64,000 bases of DNA from Azolla caroliniana. Lineage: Eukaryota > Polypodiophyta. The stretch's first letter is position 1. Each line of letters begins with the position of its first letter. Under the pieces are notes generated by a model. The model did not search any database and was not told where the DNA came from. It worked only from the letters and a program-made list of their open reading frames with translations. The stretch is taken from NCBI GenBank assembly GCA_043228905.1, contig JBHGNT010000014.1, forward strand, positions 16,926,001 to 16,990,000. The letters are read 5' to 3'. A program made the position numbers and the translations under genes. Positions 20,945-34,514 of the stretch are shown in pieces.

Positions 20945-23830
20945 ATGGTTTGCCCCATTATTAGAGTTCAAATTGGATCTAACCTTTACATAAGGGGGGA
21001 GATATATATGTAGATAGATAGATACTAGAATTGGATTCAAGCTTTTTGAGAGTATTAAATACATCAAATTCAACTTGATACTATTCGAAAAGAGTTGAGA
21101 TGATCAATCGAACATGAACACGAACTCATGAACACATTTTGCATGCAAATGGAAATATGCCATGCAATCATTTTTTATTTGTTAGTTCATATTGTGCTCG
21201 TGTTACTTCTACGAGAATCATCCATGTTGAGATGTTGGGCTCTACAAAAGATGGTGAAGTCGTGAATAATATGGGAAATAGTGTGAAAGTGTGTCCGTTC
21301 ATGCGGATACCATCCATGTATTGTTCACTCTATTGCTCCTTAATTCATTCTTTGCTATTCACATATAGATTTTGAGGGCATTAAAGTTGAACATGCGTTC
21401 ATAATCTCTTGTTACTTTTACAATGTTAGTTTTACTAATTGCATGTATGGCTTCAAAATATTCTACATTGCTAATCATTTTATTCTTGAGAAACGAATTT
21501 ACTTTTATAACCAAAATTATACCTCGTTAAATTAATCATGGCATGTGCTTCATAGCCCATGAGTCATTAATGGTAGTTCTTAACTTGGTCAAAATGTAAG
21601 GATGTACAAATATGATAGTGTTCACTACTGGCATTGAACACTTCCCCTTGTACCCTTGCTTATATGGCTACCTTCTCCACTTGGGTACTATTAAGGCGAA
21701 TTCATAAAGACCATGATAAACAACACATAATGGGAAACTAACATACATAGTATGAAAGTCGATGAGCTTGTTCATGATAGGCATGATTTGTAAGGGTTGT
21801 GATGAACAAATTTGCATAAAGTAGAACGACCATACATACATATGATGAAGAGTTTGGCCAATTGGTTGAATGCTAGACATAATTGAGTGAGGTCATACAC
21901 AACTTTCTCCTATTCCATGTTTCGCATTCTATGGCTCAATTGTTCTGCACTCGAAACACTCAATCTTTTAAATAGGCAAATGACAGTAGTAGTATTTGAA
22001 TATTTTGATTTGAATGTCTCCATCAAATTTTGCACAATATATTTCTTAGATCCATGACATTTTTGTTGCACTATTAATAATACTCATCTCCCATATCAAG
22101 AACAGGAGAAATATCATCTGTTAAGACGAAACAAATGAACAAAATTGGTCATTACGAGGAAGTTTTGAAGGAACCCACAACAGATGAATCAACCACAAGT
22201 CACAAACATTAACGCTTACTTGACAAAATGATCATATAACGAGTGGTTATTTCCAAGCTGCCATAGGAAAGCCAACTGAAAGTCAACAAAAGTAACAATC
22301 GTTCAATGTTATTCACCATTTGATCCATCTTTTAGTGAATGGATTACGATAAGCACGAGATATCTGAATTCTACTTGACGCTCTCATTTTCCGTTACATG
22401 GTGTATCATTTTGGATATCTGCTATTTTGGGAATGCCATTACAATGAGCATGATATATATTCATAATCTACTTGATGCGCTCATTTTTAGTGCTCTGTAT
22501 CATTTTGGATATCTTCTCCTTCAGAATAGAAAGGGTATAAAAGCAACACATAGAGACAATATCCATACCTCCTATATAAACTCCTATGCAAATTCAGATC
22601 ACTGGGGAATTCAGGATTGAGCCAGAGTTTTTTTTTTCAGTTCTATCCTTACTGAACTGGTATTCATCCAAATTCAATCATTTCTCATGAAATCTCACAC
22701 TCAGACTCTTCATGGATGAATTATAAATAAATAATACCCAGGTTGCAAATCACTCAACCTACTAGAGGTAGAGCAAGCCCTTCATGTAAACTTACTGCAT
22801 TTAAAGGCTCCCAATGTAAAAACAAAACCGATCCCCATATTCTAACAACCTTTGCATTAAACAATTCATAACAATGTTCTAAAGCAAGTCCCCAACTCCC
22901 TGACAAGAGTCATCCCAACCAAAACTTTTTCCAAACAAACTTTGGCCTCCCATCACGATATCCGGTCAGTTAGAAGTCCCATTATGTTAATTCCCCCATA
23001 AACTCTGTTTTTGCTTCACTGAATATCAAGAGTAACATATTTTCCATCATATAACACCTTCAGTAGACATAGATTCAAGCTTCTTTGCAAGTGATTTAAG
23101 AATTGCCCACCAAACTAGAAGGCTTTCAAGTAGGACCTTTTCACTGTCTAATTTCCACAACTAAAAATCCCTTTTCAAGCTTTCTCAGATTGAGATCAGC
23201 AAATTTCATGAAACAGAAAGGGTCAAAATGAAGACCTCCAACAATTCAGAAGCTACAAATTACTCTCAAATTGCTACTGAAACCCTTGCAAATCAGTATT
23301 GCAAATATCTATATCACCTACACTGATCATAAAACAGTTCTCCAATGAGGAGATAATTTCCCAAAGTGATTCAACCAAATGAAAATCGTAAACTGGTCCT
23401 TCTAACAGTTCGAAGACAAGTTTACCCTCAAATTTACTATGTAATACCCATTTCCCAATCTTCGTCACAATCGACTGGTTAGAATCACTCTTTGATGGAA
23501 AATTTCATTCCATTGTAACATGACAAAGGAAAAGGTTTAAAAGTAGGTCTTTAAACAATTGCAGAACTAAATCACCCTCCAATCTGGTAACTAAAATACC
23601 AATTTCCAAGAGTTGTGGCCATTAGCAAAATCAACTTCAAACATGAAGATTCGTTGGCAGACAAAAAATCGATTCAATTTGAAACTAGAACTTCTATCCT
23701 TGAAGAATATTTGAATTTACATAATAAAAACAAGAGAAGGGGGGAATCAAGCAAATTTTAGAGCCAATCTCCCCCCCTTTTTTTTCTTACCTCCCAACTT
23801 TGTTTCCAGCAGATAACATCATGAATTATT
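20945..23830. other. Intergenic region between the hAT MITE and CAF1
   Basis: AT-rich, with a GATA run near 21,010. Several short frames exist but none resembles a protein family. The last ~1 kb is probably the 3' flank of the CAF1 gene. Confidence 0.4.
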
Positions 23831-23840
23831 TTATCCAAAT

Positions 23841-24956
23841 TTAGTAGCTAAGGCTATCTACTCCCAATCCATAAAGAACTCCCGCATATTGTTCCGTGGA
23901 GCCATTGCAATAACTCTCTTTGATTTCCCGAAAAACACACGAAGTGAGGAGGCTATCAGACCCTGCTTGATGAGATTCACCGAGCCGATCCACCCCCAGA
24001 CTAATAGCGAGGTTTGTAAGGCTTCCATGGAGAGCGTGAAACTTCATCATATACTTGATATCATAAAGTATAGGAAAGAATACCCTCACAACATTCATGA
24101 AATCAGACTCAAGCTCCGGAAGCTTCTTGCTTGTCAAGACTCGCAAAAGGTACCCAATATCGTAAGCACAATGGAATGTGATCCAATGGACTTCGGGGTT
24201 GAGAACAACACCAGAGGACATGAAAACCTCACCAAATCGCGCAAAACTTATACCATATCTCTTGAATTTGTCAAAATCAATCCCAGCGCGACGGAGGAGA
24301 TCGATCGACTCATGAGCACATACATCCTCAATTGGGCTGAACTCGCAAAAGTTGAATTGCCATATACAATACATCTTCTTCTTCTTCTTCTTCTTAGCCA
24401 CATTTTTATGTCTGGTTTCACAATCGATCGCTAAACCTGCACTGTCTTCTTCAATTAAATCGTTGGTCCCCGAACACAATTCCAATCCCGATTTTCCTCC
24501 TTGCCCATCCAAGATTTGTCTGCTTTCACACTCGGTTGGTGAAGACGAACCGAAACCAGCAGTGTTGTCTTGTCCATTTACACAATTGGGAGGCGAAACT
24601 GAACCTGACTTGTTCTCTTGACTAGATTCCTGTTTAGGCGGCGAAAGCAAACCAGTGTCCAACTCTTCTTCTGATTCCCATTCACACTTAGGAAGTGAAC
24701 CAAACTCATCCGAGAACGTGATACCGAGTTGTATGAGCTTCAGCGTGTTCACGTTGGCCTTCAAGGAGAGGTAGTTATATGATGGATCACCTCTGGAAAC
24801 GGAGACAGGTTTCAAGACAGTCCCAGGGAATTCAGTGTCCATGGCAACATATGGGTAGTCATCTACAATGCCTTGGATGACAGATATCTCTTTGTCCAAG
24901 TTGTCGGCCCAAACCTCACGGATCCATAGATCGTCTTTGTCGGGAGTCACCGCCAT
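23841..24956 (-). CDS. CAF1: CCR4-NOT deadenylase subunit CAF1 (POP2), with acidic/serine insert
   Basis: Intronless, 371 residues from an ATG. CAF1 is a DEDD-family 3'-5' exoribonuclease that shortens mRNA poly(A) tails in the CCR4-NOT complex. The fold is complete: N-terminal WIREVWADNL, AMDTEFPG (D40, E42), LIQLGITFSD, IWQFNFCEF, HESIDLLRRAGIDF, HCAYDIGYLL (D266), YDIKYMM and HQAGSDSLLT (H329, D334). All four catalytic acids and the histidine are present. Typical plant CAF1 is ~275 residues; the extra ~105 lie between strands at residues 86-195. They are rich in Ser, Glu, Gly and Cys and end in a seven-lysine run encoded by a CTT/AAG microsatellite. The insert sits away from the catalytic motifs, so activity is probably kept. 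Many plant CAF1 genes are likewise intronless. Confidence 0.93.
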   Translation of the reverse strand: MAVTPDKDDLWIREVWADNLDKEISVIQGIVDDYPYVAMDTEFPGTVLKPVSVSRGDPSYNYLSLKANVNTLKLIQLGITFSDEFGSLPKCEWESEEELDTGLLSPPKQESSQENKSGSVSPPNCVNGQDNTAGFGSSSPTECESRQILDGQGGKSGLELCSGTNDLIEEDSAGLAIDCETRHKNVAKKKKKKKMYCIWQFNFCEFSPIEDVCAHESIDLLRRAGIDFDKFKRYGISFARFGEVFMSSGVVLNPEVHWITFHCAYDIGYLLRVLTSKKLPELESDFMNVVRVFFPILYDIKYMMKFHALHGSLTNLAISLGVDRLGESHQAGSDSLLTSCVFREIKESYCNGSTEQYAGVLYGLGVDSLSY

Positions 24957-25440
24957 TATTCCAGTATATCTTATGTTTCTGCTTTGCTTTCTGATCCTCT
25001 ATCAGAAGAAGTTTTTTAGAAGTGATCTTTTCCTTCTTTCCTTTCCTCTTAAGAAGAACCCAATTTCCTTCCCCTTTCCTGAAATAACCTGCTTTTCTTT
25101 TATATGTGGCTTCCCTTCTTTTTACTCTGCTTTCCCTTCCAAAATCTATGAGAAGGAGAAGCTACTGTCGTTTTTTCTTCCTCACTCCCCCCTGTGAAAA
25201 GCAAGAGAGCAAAAGATTTGCTTTCTCTTGAAATAGAACCAAATTTTGCGTTTCGTCCTCCGAGAAAGAAAATCGATTCCCTGTCGCTCTCTTCACCAAA
25301 AAGAGTGAGCTCTCTCTCTCTCTGTCTGACTATGAGCTTCCTCTGAGAGAGAGAGACAGACAGAGAAGTTAGGGTTTGGTGGATCACAACCGGCAACGAG
25401 TAAGGAAGGGGGGGCCGAAATCGCACAGATCTGCAGAAGC
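24957..25440 (-). promoter_or_regulatory. 5' UTR / promoter region of CAF1
   Basis: On the minus strand this holds GA-rich runs (25,310-25,365) and purine tracts leading to the ATG, typical of a plant 5' leader. No clear TATA box was identified. Confidence 0.35.
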
Positions 25441-25529
25441 TTTCCTTCCTAGAGCATGTATGTGATAGAAACAGGGGAAACAGATATTTTCGTTCTTATT
25501 TCTGCTTTTGTTTTTATTTTTATTTCTGT

Positions 25530-25750
25530 CTTTGCTTATTTATTTATTTATTTATCTATCTATCTACATAGTTTTTTTTTATCTACATAGTTATTTTGTT
25601 TTCTTTTTTAATTACTTTATTTTTTGTTTTTTTTTAATTACTTTATTTTTTATTTTTTTATTTTTTTATTTTTTATTTTTTATTTTTTATTTTTTTATTT
25701 TTTATTTTTTATTTTTTATTTTTTATTTTTTTATTTTTTATTTTTTTATC
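25530..25750. repeat. (TATT)n and (T)nA low-complexity tract
   Basis: Short TATT/TATC repeats, then ~130 bp of TTTTTTATTTTTTATT-type sequence. Confidence 0.9.
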
Positions 25751-25992
25751 CTTCTCTGAGAGCTCATTGACAAGAAGAAACTCTTGGAAAAGAATCCAGT
25801 GCTAGAATTTCGAATTCCGTTGGTAAAATTCAGAAGGATCATGCAAGAAGGCAATATCATCTTTTTGGCCATAATCTATAAATCCAGCAATAGCACACAG
25901 TCTCGGCCCTCTCCTCAAAACTTAAGGCCAAATCCACAAATGTCTCTCTGGATGCTCGAAGAGTTTTCATCCTCTGGACACAGGTCTCACAC

Positions 25993-25996
<4 letters not shown>

Positions 25997-26038
<42 letters not shown>
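25997..26038. repeat. (GT)21 microsatellite
   Basis: An uninterrupted GT run, the purest dinucleotide tract in this part of the window. Confidence 0.95.
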
Positions 26039-26039
<1 letters not shown>

Positions 26040-26114
26040 TAGACACTTGAAGAGTTTCAATACGATCCTCTAGATCTGAGGCCTCACGCCCGTTGCCTGG
26101 ACACCATAATGCCT

Positions 26115-26465
26115 AACACCCATGGGGAAAAACGAACTTCGAAATGTCATCGACATCTGCTGGAACATGAACAATCCAAGTACCGTGTACGCGACCGCTT
26201 GCTGCTCTTTGCCTCTCATGAACTTGTTTGAGACGGAACTTGCTTCTTCAATCATCCTCCTCTTTGTTCTCCCAATCGCCCATCACCCTGAAAACACACA
26301 TGGGGAAAGAAAGACGAACTTCGAATGTCTTCGACATTTGCAACGTGAATGCCCTAGGTACCGTGTACGCAACCAATTGATGCTCGGCCTCTCGTGAAGT
26401 TGTTCGAGACGGAACATGCTTCTTCAATCATATCCTCCTCTTCGTTCTCCCAATCGCCCATCTCA
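26115..26465. repeat. Tandem pair of ~178-bp repeats
   Basis: Units 26,116-26,286 and 26,294-26,464 share CATGGGGAAA, CGAACTTCGAA, ACCGTGTACGC, GAGACGGAAC and a closing CTCCCAATCGCCCATC. Identity is high with small indels. Not coding as far as I can see. Confidence 0.85.
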
Positions 26466-27289
26466 GGTTGACAAGACAATGAGTATACATTGTATGGAAG
26501 CAATGGTGCATATCACAACCAAATGAATGGGGATAGAGTATGCCATTTATGGACGGATCTATGAAATTTACACACTCGGCAAAGAAGATGGTTTCGTAGT
26601 TTCATGTAACCTACGTAATGCATATTGTGCGTGAAATGTGAGCCTATAGATTTGTCCTAAATCGTGATACATTGGCATTGTAAAGAAGCCTTTGAAGTGT
26701 CCATCATTCAAACCATTTCTATTTTGCGTTCATCTAGAACTCAATCTTTTGTTGTGTGTATGTCGACAACAAGTTCCAACATATGGCGAATGAAAATTTT
26801 CATGATTTTATAAGTTGTGGTGTCATCCTCGCCTACCAAGACGACATGCTCATGAGTCATACACACATGACCGTGGCAAGTGCACCTATAGGTACTACAA
26901 TGGACAAGCAATATAGTTTGCAATTACAAATTAAGACGTGTTAACTGTGGGAGTATGCAACTCGCATTTTTAGGGTTCATCATTTTGGTTGTCATACAAG
27001 AAGATATTGCAATGATCACAACAATCACCAATTTTCTGATTCCAATGTTATCAAAGATCCGCTAGAGTTTCATAGGAATGGTAAACTTCTCCCTACAATT
27101 CATTCCTAAACACAATGCAATCGCACACGCCCTTCATCAAGTACTCAAAAAAGGAAATGATATGGACAAAATAGTGCAATTAGAGCTTCACAAAACTCAA
27201 AACACTTAATTCAAAACACAAACAGACTAGCTCAACATGATTACTATAATCATTTAAGTTACAAACAATTGCTTCAAATCACAATTAAG

Positions 27290-28660
27290 ATACACCACTC
27301 GTGCTACAACCAATTTGCCTTTGTCAACGGGTCGCTTACAAAAGAGTTGAAGAAATTACTCCAATATGGAAAAAGAGTTGCTAGCTATTGTCTAGGCTTT
27401 CAAAAGCTCCACTCCTACTTACCTTCATGGCACGTCAATTCAAGCAAAATGAATCATCGACCGCTTGTTTAATTCATCTACAAGTGACAACCTCTCGGGC
27501 ATTTACTCTGTTAGACACTAGCTCTACAAGAGTTCGTGTTCACACTAGCGTATAGGAAAGGGTGTTGATGAATTGTCCTAACTCCTATATAGAGCACTGA
27601 GTAGTACCTTTTATTCCCTTACCAAATGACCTCCCTATCAATATCAACAAAATGGTCGCACTTCAGCAATAAGACCTAGAATTAGCCACGATCTTCTAAA
27701 TGTAAGAAATCCTAGGTTGCATCCTTTTAACAGCAATTCATACTCATTAATGAAATGGTACACTACATCATTGGACGCTCGCCACATGTTTACATCCCAT
27801 CAACCCTCTATCAATACTAGATGCTAATTTATCACAATAATCCCTATAAAAGATCCACAACCACTTTCAATAGCTCAAGGTGTATTAGTCAATACTATAA
27901 TCCCTACAAACATGTGGTATTCACCAAAGCATTTAAAACCTTGGTCACAACATCATCTCCCATCTATTCGAACTAATAAAATGGAACCTCATTAGCCCCT
28001 TTCCAAAATCATGTTACAATAGATATATTTTAGTCATCACCTAATACTTCATTAGTGCATTAGTTGCTATCTCCAACACATCCTTCTCTACAAAGACTTC
28101 TGTTTTGTTTCATCAAGTTGTTTTCAACCATAACTATTCCGTCAAGATCTTGTCGAATGATGAAACACAATTTGAAAGCAAAGTCATTCAACTATTGACA
28201 CGTCATTTAGGCGTGCAACAAGTGTCCGCGCCTCCTTATCAACCCCAAAGCAACAATCTTACCAAGACATCAAAACAATTAAACAATTTATTACCATCAA
28301 ATCAAGGATCAAACTATCCCTGATGTGGTGCATGCCTATAACACTACATTGCAAACTTCTACCAAGACAAGCCCTTGTCGGGCACTATATGAGCACAACC
28401 CTCAAGTTATCCCAAAGATGACAACAACCTCTATGGATCCCAAAAGACAAGATGCCACTATTTAGTGACTACATCTCAAGCAAACACTTGCCCCTCAATT
28501 GATTCGATACCCAATCTAACCTCGCATCCACCCAACAATGGAAAAAATTGATTCATAACCTTGGGCACTAGGATGTTGTCATGCAAGTTGCGGTTGTTGG
28601 GTTGAATCACCATGATTTTATTCGATGGGAGATTATAGAAATCAATGAGATGGTTCGGAG
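27290..28660 (+). pseudogene. Decayed Ty3/gypsy pol: RNase H and integrase remnants
   Basis: Pieces in shifting frames still resemble pol. Near 27,355-27,475 an RNase H start (EKELLAIV, KLHSYL, NHRPLV) is split by a frameshift and a stop. Near 27,505 is a segment ending LALQEFVFTLAYRKGVDE. At 28,150-28,260 is the integrase core with ILSNDETQFESKVIQLLTRH and a PYQPQSN motif, where the usual catalytic glutamate region is lost. At 28,330-28,390 is an HAYNTTLQTSTKTSP segment. A purine tract with GAGGGGCAAAAG at ~28,790 could be its polypurine tract. An old, heavily mutated copy, unrelated in detail to the gypsy pieces at the left end. Confidence 0.75.
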
Positions 28661-30655
28661 AGAGAGCTTGGGATTATTCAAAAATAGTTGTCAATTTACA
28701 CCACTTAAAAGTTAACACTTTAATCATCTCGAGAATGTAAAATGACTTAAGTTACAACCCTCCTATACACATGAATTGATAAATGTTTGAGGGGCAAAAG
28801 CTTTTGTGATAGGTTATTCCCCTTCCTCTATGTTTTTCTCAAACTTCTTAATTGCATTATCTTCAATAGTTCTTTCTTTTTTCGCTCTTATTCTCTCTTA
28901 TCACTTTCTTTTTCTTATTCTTCTCTATTATACTTCTTATTCTTCGTCTTTACTGAATAATCGTGCTCCTTGATGTTATTACTTGGTTCTTTACTATCAC
29001 TCCTTTATTGAATGATTATTTTCTTCCTTGATCCCTCTTTCTATTGCTCTCCAAGTGGTTTCTATAGGATACTCACCATCTTTATTAAGGTGGTTGGGAT
29101 GTTTCTAGGCTTCTATAAATGTTTATAGAACATTATTTTTAAAATTATAAAAATATATGTTCAATTTTAGATCAATCATCCCCTAAAATTACACATATGA
29201 CCTGAAATATAGGGCCTATATTCCTTGTGTTATACCAATCCTTTCTTGAAATTACAAATCTGGCCCAAATATTCGAGAGGTCACAACTCAATCTTTAAAC
29301 AGCTTATTCATATGGTGTTTGCTCTAATGAGCCATTTACTTTGTGAACTTTGAGCTTCATGACAACATAGACTATACATGCAACTTGATGATGCAACTCT
29401 ATTTCCCAATCCGCAGGAAGAGCGTTAGTGAATCATTTATGGGCAGATGGTTGTACGGATTGCACGATGTCATCCCCTGAGTAAGAACACTTACCAACTT
29501 TCCCTCTTATCCAACAACTCCATCCCATTCACACATGTCATTCAGATGAAGACTTAGAACGTGACATCCAACATAGACCACACCCAACCCTAAGGGTAAA
29601 TTAAAAAATGTTGAAACCCTTACCCCTTAGCCAATGGACAATGATTTTGCCATGGCCACATCCCTCGCCTCTTAGCCACCACAAAGTTGGGGCAAACTCA
29701 AAAACATCCCAACTCTTGCACCCACCTCCTCCTCCGCACTCCACCATCTCCAAACATTTCTATGAAATCCTAATAGCAACTTCACCCGCCTCATCTTCCT
29801 TTACACTTCCGCCAACTCCATATATTTCTATTAAATTAACATGAATTGTTGTACTTAAACATTTCAATAATTCCTCTAATGTATCCATAAAAGACATCCA
29901 TACACTCATCAATTTCTATTAAATCGTAATTGTGCATTAATTCTTGTAATTTATTTACATTCTTTCTTGTCTCTCAACATTCTCGAAGCAAATAAGAAAA
30001 ATCTCGAATGTTAAATTATGTAAAAAAATCTCATGTTGGCAAAGGGTTCATTCGATTATTTACTTTCTATAGGGAAAGAACGGCCTCCCAAACAATCTTT
30101 ATTCCTAATGCGGTTCAAGCATATAGTGGAGAAAGTGGAACACAAGCTTGCCACCATAACTTCTGACTCTAGCATAAACAGATCCATCATATAACAATTT
30201 TTTTCTCCATTCGCATTGCAATGCTACATGGTTCTACCAATATAATGGGACAATATGAGCATTCTTGCACAAAGAAGTGGTTCTCAAATTGAACATCACC
30301 AATAATAACTCCAACCTTAGTGCATGCACTTGAAGGTTCCCAAATTCAATGGTAGCTAACTCCAACCATGGTTAATCATTTCAATTGGCCAAGCACCTTT
30401 CTCATATATTGTAGACATAATGATATTTTTGAAACCTTGATCAATTAAGGCAATGCATGGTTTTAATAATCATCTTATTTTAATTGGAACTTCGATAGTA
30501 TTTTGTGGCCTTCGCTTTTATTAACACCTAATGTACTATCAATGTTCTTTGTAGTTACATTACATATATTAACTTTATAACATGCCTATTGGGTTTACAT
30601 GCATTTCTAGTTTTGACTTGAAGTTTTATTTTTATAGTGTTTATTGTATCCTCAT
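28661..30655. other. AT-rich stretch between gypsy remnant and LINE
   Basis: T/C-rich around 28,830-28,960, which might be the LTR of the remnant upstream. No coding frame is recognised. Confidence 0.35.
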
Positions 30656-30665
30656 AAAAGTCTCT

Positions 30666-33600
30666 ACAAGGAAGGGAACGCAAACAATGGGAGAAGCTAT
30701 GTGTCCACCTTAACCTGCGAGACATCTGGCATTCTGCCAACTTCCAACGAAAAAGGGACTCTCTCCTATTCTCCCGATCAGACGAGCGGAATAGTGGACC
30801 CACCCTTTCTCGCATTGACTGCATTTATGTGGGGGAGGCTTTAGAAGCGAAGGGAGGGTGGTGTCACATAACTCCAAGCACGACTTTCTTTTACCATTAC
30901 CCGGTAGCTGGTCATTTTCAATTGCACCGAAAATGGGGCCCATTCCAAACTCGCATCCCACACACTATTTACACACTTATAGACGTGAAGGACCAACTAT
31001 CCAACCAATGGTCATTACCCGTCAATGGCTCATCAGCATCGGACAAACTTTTAGCTAATTAACAAGAGCCTCTACTCTCCTACATGAGATTGTCAAGACC
31101 AGACACAAGGATGCTCAGGAGAAGCGACAGAGGACAAAACGGGGACTAATAGCCTTACAACGCCTCCAACAGAGATACCCATCCTGTAGTTGGATCGCAG
31201 GACAAGTCGCCACGGCCAAACAGGAACTTAGCATGGCAGAAAAGGCAATATATGACATGGAGTTTCATGGCAGCATGGCGCGATGGATTCGAGTAGGGGA
31301 CAAAACCACAAAGGAATTCTTCCGCTCCAAAGGCCCGAGGCACGCAAGAACTGTGATGCGCAACCTCAACCGGGAGGATGGAACAACCACTGAGGATGGC
31401 GACGAAATGAGGAATATTGCCACAAGGTATTATAGCCGCCTACTTACCGAAGACATGATAGCTACAGAGGAAGACATAAGCGATGATATTATCCTCCAAA
31501 GCATACCCGGGAAAGTCACACCGGAAATGAATACCTGGCTTGTGCGTCCTCTATCAATCATTGAGATATAGGAGGCCCTCACTGATTTAGATGCTGAGAG
31601 TTGCCCCGGAATTGACGGTCTCACCCCGCACTTTTTCACATGCCTCTGGGGCACTATTAAAGAAGACCTCCTCCAGGCATATGAGGAGATCATCACCTCT
31701 GGAAGCATGCCGGAGGAATTTGGACAGGGGATGATACATCTCATTCCTAAAAGTGGTGGGAATGCCAACGACATTCACAAGTGGCAGCCCATTACTCTTC
31801 TCAATACTATCTATAAGTTGCTCGCAAAAATCGTGGCACGCCGTTTAACTCCACTTCTTCCTCAACTCATTCATCCGTCACAGACAAGTTTCGTTAGAAA
31901 TCGGAGCATCCTAGACAACCTCTTCTCATTTTGGGAAGCAGTAGCCCTTGCCAAGCAGACCAACAAGAAGGTAGCGGTGGTGCTACTAGATTTTGAGAAA
32001 GCCTATGATAGGGTATGTTGGAACTTTCTAGAAAGTGTGATGAGGAAACTCGGCTTTCAAGAGGCATGGATCAAAGGCATTGCAGGATTTTATAGGAATG
32101 GCAGCAGTTGTGTTTCGCTGGCAGGTGAAAGGGGCCCCTTTTTCCGAATATCCCGCTCTGTACGGCAGGGATGTCCACTAGCTCCATCCTTATTTCTATT
32201 ATACGCCGAAGCACTCTCTTGCTTTCTCAACTCGCGGCATCTCAACCTACATGGTCTTCCCATACCTCATTCTTACCAAAGCATCCTGGATATAGAATTT
32301 GCAGATGACACAGCAGTCTACCTGCAAGGGGACCTGGAAAACCTCCAAAAGCTAGAAAGTGGGCTAGTTTTATTTTGCAAGCGATCCAACGCCATGATCA
32401 ATTGGCACAAATCCTGTGCAATATGGCTTTCTCAGGAAACACATCCGGCGTGGCACCCTCACCCCGCTTTCAAATGGATCAATCAAGGAGCGAGCACCAA
32501 ATATTTGGGCTTCCAAATTGGCTTCAACATACCGCCGGAGACTATGATTGCACCCGTTATCCTCTCCATTCGACAAAAGTTGATACATTAGAGCTCTAAA
32601 AAATTGTCGCTAGCAGGTCGCATCATAGTGGCAAATAAGGTACTCCTCGCAACAGCATGGTACAGTCTATCATGTTGGACAATGTCCAAGGACAGTATAC
32701 ATCAGATTCAACGACTGGTCCGCAACTACATTTGGTCTGGTAAGGAAGACCATGTAGCTCGCGCCAAGGTTGCGTGGCCTATACTCACAACGCCTAAGTT
32801 GAGGGGGGGATTGGGTCTTATTGATCCCCTTTCACAATCGAAAGCCTTACTTGCCAAATTTGTGGTGCGAGGACTCCAACCAGGAAATGATTATTGGAAA
32901 ATGCTACTGAGATTACGTTTCGCTTACTTTAAGCCACGAAAAGGGGTCGATTGGGCCCCCCAAACGGGATGGATTCTAAACATGGATCTCAAACCTAGTT
33001 TCTCCCGCCATTTGGAGGACAGATTCAGTGCATCCATGTGGAAGGCATGGTGTGACATTCGTCGGGGGCTCCAGTGTGATCAACCGAGATCCGAACCTGC
33101 CTGGCTCAGTCAACGTATTCTATGGAACCCATGTCTCAAGGATGAATCTAATCAACTACTGGGATCACGTAAGGGGTTGTCATGGGGATACATTGCAGAA
33201 GGTCCAGGCAAAAGTATTGAATGTTGGCGACGGTTTATGTCAATGCCACTACAAGATCAAGCGAACATACTCCATGGAATCAGGGGCGGATGGACTATGA
33301 GATCGGAAATCATTAACGCGTTACTGATTAGGGACTCTGCTATTCAAAGGACGACAATGGAGAAATGGATAGGCCACGAGGAGGAGGGCTCTCTGATCCC
33401 AAGAGGTAGGGGATCACCAAACACGCTCGAAGGCCATGAAGTGAGAGACACTGCGACACCCACACAGAATAACGCCATTTGAGTACTCGCGTACACTGGT
33501 CATAAATGGATTGTAGATCCTGATTCGATTAAAGTACAACCCGATTGGCATATATGTACTCATGAAAACACATGGCTGCGTAAGGTCAGTTGGGACCCTT

Positions 33601-34514
33601 TGCAATGGACATGGCGTGATCCCTACGCGGGGCAAGGAAGTAAACCCATCCCTTTCTTCCAATTCACAACTAGATTGGGTCGCCACATTCTAGCTGCTCA
33701 AGCCGCCCGAGAACCGGCTACTGCGAAGGTCTGGCACACATTTCAAGTTCCCTCCGCAATAATCACCAAGTTTTGGCAGAAAATCTGGAAGCAACAACAC
33801 GCGAGGCGAATTACCACTTTCCAATGGTTGTTAATACATAAGGCCCTACCGGTGGGAGCATGGCAACGTGGGAACCTTAACTCTCCGAATTGTGTAGAGT
33901 GCCCACATGCAGTAGAATCCATACGACACGCTCTGTGGGACTGCCCAACGTCCCATAGAATATGGCGGGGGGTTGGCCGCTTGTTGCAATTATGCCAGGT
34001 GCAAGGTTCAATCGAGTGGGGAAATATATGTTGGCTATCATGGCAGGCTGCAATTGGCCGATACGAGCATCAGGAGGAGGGGATGACTTTGGTGATAAAA
34101 GCACAAGAGGTTCTTTTCTCCTCCAGCGACAATGTCCACTATTTTCCTCTTAATGACAAATCTCAAGAGGTGTTGGAATTGGTCAGCCCAATAACCCTTT
34201 GGATTCTATGGAAACAACGATGTAGGCGAGTCTTCTCCAACCAAACCACCCATCCAACAAGGTTACTGCAAGAGATATGGAGTGAAATTGTAGCCACTCT
34301 GAAAAGCCAATATGATGGCCTTAAAGGTGGCTCCGAGGGAGTTGAAAGACAACGTATAGCCTTCATCCAACAATGGTCGTCCTCTCCCTTTCTTGAGTCA
34401 GTGGGCTTCCACATTAGATGGAACTATCACGTCCCTTTAGGAATTTGTACATAATCGCCTCATTTGTAAAATTTTATAACTAATGGAAGGAGTTTTTTTT
34501 TTGGAAAAAAAAAA
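30666..34514 (+). mobile_element. 5'-truncated L1-clade LINE with poly(A) tail and 10-bp target duplication
   Basis: Flanked by identical AAAAGTCTCT (30,656-30,665 and 34,511-34,520; the right copy overlaps the poly(A) end). The element begins inside the endonuclease domain (RDIWHSANF, LSRIDCIYV, ~30,690-30,960) in another frame. From ~31,060 one frame runs to 34,454: reverse transcriptase with TPHFFTCLWG, MIHLIPKSG, PITLLNTIYK, DFEKAYDRV, RQGCPLAPSLF and IEFADDTAVYL (FADD catalytic motif), then a C-terminal zinc-knuckle-like region (CVECPHAVESIRHALWDCP, zf-RVT type). That frame has three stops, at 31,569, 32,589 and 33,480. A ~50-bp 3' UTR and A10 follow. Inactive. Confidence 0.92.

Noticed and set aside
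23889-24434. 181-codon frame on the plus strand
   Set aside because: It is the antisense shadow of the CAF1 gene; no family features.
25508-25759. 83-codon Phe/Leu/Ile/Tyr-rich frame resembling membrane segments
   Set aside because: Produced by a T-rich low-complexity tract.
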